From: Homarus americanus
Taxonomy: Eukaryota; Arthropoda; Malacostraca; Decapoda; Nephropidae
NCBI RefSeq assembly: GCF_018991925.1
Contig: NW_024722158.1
Span: 1,310,586-1,374,585, forward strand
Direction: 5' to 3'
DNA: 64,000 nt
The notes beneath the pieces are model-generated. The model was not told the origin of the DNA, made no database searches, and worked only from the letters and a program-made list of their open reading frames with translations. Shown here one piece after another: positions 58,608 to 64,000 of this stretch. Position numbers and translations under genes: made by a program. How positions within the stretch are numbered: position 1 is the stretch's first letter; each line of letters begins with the position of its first letter.

Positions 58608-61473
58608 ATCCCAGTGCAGGGTGGGATATTCTCAACACTGTATCCCAGTGCAGGGTGGGATACTCTCAACACTGTATCCCAGTGCAGGGTGGGATACTCT
58701 CAACACTGTATCCCAGTGCAGGGCGGATACTCTCAACACTGTATCCCAGTGCAGGGTGGGATACTCTCAACACTGTATCCCAGTGCAGGGTGGGAATACT
58801 CTCAACACTGTATCCCAGTGCAGGGCGGATACTTCAACACTGTATCCCAGTGCAGGGTGGGATACTCTCAACACTGTATCCCAGTGCAGGGTGGGATACT
58901 CTCCACACTGTATCCCAGTGCAGGTGGGATACTCTCAACACTGATCCCAGTGCAGGTGGGATACTCTCAGCACTGTATCCCAGTGCAGGGTGGGATACTC
59001 TCAGCACTGTATCCCAGTGCAGGGTGGGATCTCTCAACACTGTATCCCAGTGCAGGGTGGGATACTCTCAACACTGTATCCCAGTGCAGGGTGGATACTC
59101 TCAACACTGTATCCCAGTGCAGGGTGGGATACTCTCAACACTGTATCCCGGTGCGGGCGGGATACTCATGTGGGGTTTTGTGGGGGGTTCTGTTCCAGTG
59201 CGGTGGGATACTTTCAACATGTATCCCAGTGCAGGGGGATACTCTAGCACTGTATCCCAGTGCAGGGTGGGATACTCTCAACACTGTATCCCAGTGCGGG
59301 TGGGATACTCAACACTGTATCCAGTGCAGGGTGGATACTCAACACTGTATCCCAGTGCAGGGGGGATTTTTTGGGTGGTTCACACTATCCCAGTGCAGGT
59401 GGGATACTACACTGTTTCCCAGTGCGGGTGGGATATTCATGTATCCCAGTGCGGGTGGGTCTTTTTGTGGTGGGTTGGTTTCAACACTGTATCCCAGTGG
59501 GTGGATCTCTCAACACCTGTATCCCAGTGCAGGGTGGGATACTCTTATCACTCTGTATCCCAGTGCAGGGTGGGATACTCTCAACACTGTATCCCAGTGC
59601 AGGGTGGGATACTCTCAACACTGTATCCCAGTGCAGGGTGGGATACTCTCAACACTGTATCCAGTGCAGGGTGGGATACTCTCAGCACTATCCCAGTGCA
59701 GGGTGGGATACTCTCAACACTGTATCCCAGTGCAGGGTGGGATACTCTCAACACTGTATCCCAGTGCAGGGTGGGATACTCTCAGCACTGTATCCCAGTG
59801 CAGGGTGGGATACTCTCAGCACTGTATCCCAGTGCAGGGTGGGATACTTCAACACTGTATCCCAGTGCAGGGTGGGATACTTCAACACTGTATCCCAGTG
59901 CAGGGGTGGGATACTCTCAACACTGTATCCCAGTGCAGGGTGGGATTCTCTCAACACTGTATCCCAGTGCAGGTGGGATACTTCAACACTGTATCCCAGT
60001 GCAGGGTGGGATACTCTCAACACTGTATCCCAGTGCAGGGTGGATACTCCAACACTGTATCCCAGGCAGGGTGGGATTTCAACACTGTATCCCAGTGCGA
60101 GGTGGGATACTCTCAACACTGTATCCCAGTGGGGGATATTCACACTGTATCCCAGTGCAGGTGGACGGATACTTCAACACTGTATCCCAGTGCAGGGTGG
60201 GATACTCTCAACACTGTATCCCAGTGCAGGGTGGGATACTTCAACACTGTATCCCAGTGCAGGGTGGGATACTCTCAACACTGTATCCCAGTGCAGGGTG
60301 GGATATTTTCAACACTGTATCCCAGTGCAGGGTGGGATACTTCAGACACTGTATCCCAGTGCAGGGGGATACTTCAACACTGTATCCCAGTGCAGGGTGG
60401 GATACTTCAACACTATCCCAGTGCAGGGCGGATACTCTCAACACTGTATCCCAGTGCAGGGTGGGATACTTCTCAACACTGTATCCCAGCAGGGCGGGAT
60501 ACTCTCAACACTGTATCCCAGTGCAGGGTGGGATACTCAACACTGTATCCCAGTGCAGGGCGGGATACTTCAACACTGTATCCCAGTGCAGGGTGGGATA
60601 CTCTCAACACTGTATCCCAGTGCAGGGCGGATACTTCAACACTGTATCCCAGTGCAGGTGATTTCAACACTGTATCCCAGTGCAGGGTGGATCCAACACT
60701 GTATCCCAGTGCAGGGTGGGATACTTTCAACACTGTATCCCAGTGCAGGGTGGATACTTCAACACTGTATCCCAGTGCAGGGGTGGATATTTCAACACTG
60801 TATCCCAGTGCAGGGCGGATACTTCAACACTGTATCCCAGTGCAGGGTGGATACTTCAACACTGTATCCCAGTGCAGGTGGATATCTCAACACTGTATCC
60901 CAGTGCAGGGTGGGATACTTCAACACTGTATCCCAGTGCAGGGTGGATACTTCAACACTGTATCCCAGTGCAGGGTGGGATACTTCAACACTGTATCCCA
61001 GTGCAGGGTGGGATACTTCAACACTGTATCCCAGTGCAGGGTGGGATACTTCAACACTGTATCCCAGTGCAGGGTGGGATACTCAACACTGTATCCCAGT
61101 GCAGGGTGGGATACTTTCAACACTGTATCCAGTGCAGGGGATCCAACACTGTATCCCAGTGCAGGGGGATACTTCTCAACACTGTATCCTGGTGCAGGTG
61201 GGATACTTCAACACTGTATCCCAGTGCAGGTGGGATATCTGTGTGGGGTGGGTTTGTTGGGGTGGGTTTGTATCCCAGTGCAGGTGGGATACTTCAACAC
61301 TGTATCCCAGTGCAGGGTGGGATACTCTCAACACTGTATCCCAGTGCAGGGTGGGATACTCTCAACACTGTATCCCAGTGCAGGGTGGGATACTCTCAAC
61401 ACTGTATCCCAGTGCAGGGTGGGATACTCTCAACACTGTATCCCAGTGCAGGGTGGGATACTCTCAACACTGT
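58608..61473. repeat. 34-bp minisatellite, about 85 units, expanded from LINE-C coding DNA
   Basis: The unit is ATCCCAGTGCAGGGTGGGAT + ACTCTCAACACTGT. The first (58608-58660) and last units join LINE-C coding sequence: with one unit the frame reads NPSAGWDILNTV then MTKTCTETL, as in an uninterrupted LINE. A 32-bp variant (GATACTTCAACACTGT end) dominates 60740-61070. Degenerate patches lie at about 59161-59190, 59362-59395, 59455-59490 and 61238-61272. Because 34 is not a multiple of 3 and no frame of the unit contains a stop, long overlapping ORFs (685-954 codons) result, and these are not genes. Confidence 0.95.
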
Positions 61474-63015
61474 TATGACAAAAACCTGCACGGAAACCCT
61501 CAGCCAGATTAAAAGAATACACCAGGACTGGTTTGATGAAAATAACCTGGCAATCAAAGTACTCATTGATGATAAACGTGCTGCTTTTATTGACTGGCAG
61601 AACAAATCTCAGTCTCGGACCAAAGCCGATACCTTCCGCAAGAAGAAAGCGGCAGCCCAGTAGGAACTTCGCAATCTAAAGAACGACTGGCTTAAAAATA
61701 ATGTATGAGACACACAAAAACTTGCAGATCAGCACAAAGTGCAAGAAATTTTCATTTCCACTAAAACTCTCTATGGGCCAACCACTCGTGGCGCAGCCCC
61801 CTCCGCTCACCCGAAGGTAACTTCATAATTGAAGATGATGAAGGCCATCTTCAGCGCTGGAAAGAACACTACCATTCATTGCTCAACCGAAACACCGATG
61901 TGGATGTCCTGACTACCCAGCAGATACCTCAGCATCCAGAGCTGACCCACCTCAGCTATCCTCCATCCCTGAATGAAGTAGTTACTGCCATTAAACAGAT
62001 GAAAAATAACAAATCATCAGGGCCTGATGGAATCTCAGCAGAGGTGTATAAAGCAGGAGGACCTCTGCTTCCAGCCGTCTCTATTCTCTCCTGGAGAATA
62101 CATGGTTAAAGGATAAAATCCCCTAAGCTCTTAAAGACGCTTCCATTGTCAATGTTTATAAGAACGAGGGAGACCGGTCAGACTGTGTTAACTACCATGG
62201 GATCTTGCTGCTGTCCGTAGCTGGCAACATTATCGCCCAAGTCCTCCTAAACAGACTTCTTCCCGAGGCGGAAAACTTCCTCCCAGAATCTCAATGTGAT
62301 TTTAGACCATCACGTGGCACCACTGACATGATCTTTGCTGCCCTCTTGATACAGGAAAAGTGCAGAGAACAGCGTCATGACCTGTACATGGCTTTCATCG
62401 ACCAAACCAAGGCCTTTGACTCGGTCAACAGAGAAGCCCTCTGGTGGACCCTCAGCCGATTTGGCTGCCCACCAAAATTCATTGCCATTGTGAGGCAACT
62501 CCACGATGGCATGAATGACAGTGTTCTTCACAATGGCACCTGGTCTGAGTACTTCCCCATCCAATCAGGGATTAAACAAGGGTGTGTACTGGCACTAACT
62601 TTCTTTTCCATCTTCTTGGCCGCCGCCTTCCTTAGTCATGCCAGTGGCAATTTAGCCGGAGGGTGGGGGGTGGACATCAAGTACCTGGTGAAGGGGGGTC
62701 TTTTCAACACAAGATGATTCCAGGCAGGAACAAAGATGTCAGCAGCTTTCATTACTGAACCTCAGTATGCAGACAACCTCACCCTTGTTGCTCACACTGA
62801 ACACAACCTACAGGAGATCCTAAACAACTATGCAGATGCATATGTACACTTCAGCCTTGAGGTGAATGTACTTAAGACTCAGATTCTCTTTCAACCTGCC
62901 CCTGGTTCAGACACACCTCCACCATCCATCCAGCTTAACGGTACTACCCTCTCTAGGGTTACCCACTTTCGGTATTTTGGCTCCCACCTGTCCAGCACAG
63001 CAGACATCAAGACAT
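61474..63015 (+). pseudogene. LINE-C reverse transcriptase
   Basis: Continues the coding sequence after the array: QIKRIHQDWFDENN, NNKSSGPDGISAEVYKAGG (61879-62109), then after frame changes LLLSVAGNIIAQVLLNRLLPE, FRPSRGTTDMIF, FIDQTKAFDSVNRE (first Asp) and QSGIKQGCVLALTF (62205-62717). The catalytic YADD motif is QYADN (62763-62777): the second Asp is replaced by Asn, so RT activity would be lost. LINE-A inserts at about 63016. Confidence 0.83.
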
Positions 63016-63575
63016 CAAGAGTAAAGTGCTTCCCCATCTGGAGTACTGTCACCTCGTCTGGTCCCCGAGATATGCTAGGGACTGTCAGTTGGTTGAAAAT
63101 GTTCAAAGGAGGGCCACCAGACTGGTGCCTGCACTTCAGCTACCCTGAGAGATTGGAGCGCCTGAACTTGCCTAGCTTATACTACAGACGGGCAAGGGGT
63201 GACCTAGTTGAGGTGTATAAGCATCTCAAGGGGCACTACTCAGTCGAGTGTCCTTACTTGGAGCTGACGGACGCTTGCCCTACAAGGGGTCACAGCTCAA
63301 GATTGAAGAAGCCGCAAGTTCAGAAAACTGTGAGGGCAAACTTTTTCGGAGTGAGAGTTGTAAACTCTTGGAACAATCTACCAGAAAGAGCTGTGATGGC
63401 ACCGAGTGTGAGCTCTTTCAAGACAAGACTTGACCAACACTGGAGCAGGTTCAGGTACATTCAGGAGCCGGTGCATGCCCAGTACTTGCCAACAGTGTGT
63501 AACAGAGATGTGTCTGATTGCCCAAGCGGCTAATGAGCCTATCATTTGGTGAAGAGGATAAAAGTAAAAGCAAAA
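63016..63575 (+). mobile_element. LINE-A 3' fragment nested in LINE-C
   Basis: Encodes RRATRLVPALHFSYPERL-type sequence, NLPSLYYRRARGDLVEVYKH and the C-terminus, in frame with LINE-C upstream by chance (frame open to 63531), and ends with the TGATTGCCCAAGCGGCTAAT module and GAGGATAAAAGTAAAAG tail. Confidence 0.85.
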
Positions 63576-64000
63576 GATTCAGCATCGGATCAGATGTGCG
63601 TCTCAAGCTTTTGACACACTCCGAAACCGTGTCTTCAGCTGTAGGGAGCTGAGATTATCTACTAAGCTGCATGTATATCGAGCAGTGGTCCTGCCCACCC
63701 TACTATAGGGCAGTGAGACATGGGTCACATACAGGAGGCACCTCAAGGCAATTGAAAACTTTCTCCAACATAGTCTACGTTACATCCTCCGAGTTCGCTG
63801 GGAAGATAAGTGAACAAATGTCAGTATTCTTGCTGACACCAACTGTAGGAGCATCGAGGCTACCATTATCCATGAACAACTACGCTGGACTGGCCATGTT
63901 ACCCACATGGATGACAGTAGACTGCGAAAGCAGCTACTTTACAGTCACCTCATGAATAGTAAACGTAACACCGGCGGGCAATTGAAAAGGTACAAGGATA
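63576..64000 (+). pseudogene. LINE-C C-terminal region, continuing past the window
   Basis: SIGSDVRLKLLTHSET, LHVYRAVVLPTLL, then LRWTGHVTHMDDSRLRKQLL in other frames, typical of the C-terminus of this LINE. The window ends inside it. Confidence 0.72.

Noticed and set aside
58608..61473. CRISPR-like array
   Set aside because: Units are contiguous with no unique spacers, inside a eukaryotic LINE.
58614..61478. Very long ORFs (685, 750 and 954 codons) with repeated CIPVQGG/NTVSQCR peptides
   Set aside because: They are the 34-bp minisatellite read in rotating frames; no stop exists in the unit, so length is not evidence of a gene.

Overview
This is an animal nuclear genome window, most likely from an arthropod and plausibly a decapod crustacean. 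The arthropod reading rests on interspersed GGTTAGG-type (TTAGG-like) motifs at about 14900-14960 and 41930-41985, and on many long (TA)n microsatellites. It also rests on a mix of CR1/Jockey-like LINEs, Penelope-like, Gypsy, hAT, Mutator-like and pogo/Tigger-like elements, plus a canonical arthropod-type histone H3 coding sequence. No species call can be proved from the sequence. Host genes are almost absent; the window is nested transposable elements. Two 100-base N runs (7241-7340 and 51175-51274) are assembly gaps.

Layout. 1-4 kb: a spliced minus-strand gene, rebuilt here by hand from five exons whose phases all agree. It joins an integrase-type GPY/F tail to a Ulp1-like cysteine protease and a PHD finger, a combination reminiscent of Ginger DNA transposons; a Tigger-like MITE sits in its last intron. 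4-7.2 kb: Tigger-like MITEs, including a head-to-head palindromic pair with arms of about 640 bp. 8.9-12.5 kb: a 3.6-kb DNA transposon with long TIRs and a transposase-like protein. A LINE insertion splits the gene, and the LINE tail now supplies the start codon of the surviving ORF. 12.7-15.3 kb and 39.8-45.4 kb: two nearly identical Mutator-like transposase elements. The first carries a premature stop; the second is coding-intact but has a 3-kb CR1-like LINE in its 3' region, and the first copy shows the empty site. 15.4-15.8 kb: two tRNA-derived SINE-like units in inverted orientation.

16-32 kb: LINE-A (one CR1/Jockey-like family seen six times), a CR1-like LINE whose SGNH-esterase ORF1 is split by a complete 1.5-kb non-autonomous LTR element (TRIM), Gypsy integrase debris, and an internally deleted Gypsy element. 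33-38 kb: a long Jockey/I-like LINE (LINE-D) broken by a CR1 tail. 38-39 kb: a hAT remnant. 45.4-50.4 kb: three more TA-flanked MITEs, a tandem repeat, a hAT with an 8-bp TSD and a Penelope-like GIY-YIG fragment.

51-56 kb: the RNase H end of another LINE, then a histone H3 gene cut after codon 106. Next comes a minus-strand tandem TRIM array (LTR-internal-LTR-internal). One of its LTRs carries a 1.35-kb foldback made of two inverted retroelement 5' halves, with a 5-bp TSD. 55.9-56.5 kb: a hAT MITE with an 8-bp TSD. 56.8-64 kb: a LINE (LINE-C) whose own coding sequence has expanded into a 2.87-kb, 34-bp-unit minisatellite. That array produces spurious ORFs of up to 954 codons.

The annotated genes do not form a pathway. 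The main story is layered insertion, and the nesting gives a relative chronology. Most TE ORFs are broken. The best-preserved coding units are the Ulp1-PHD gene, the second Mutator-like transposase, and the surviving transposase ORF at 10.4-12.2 kb.
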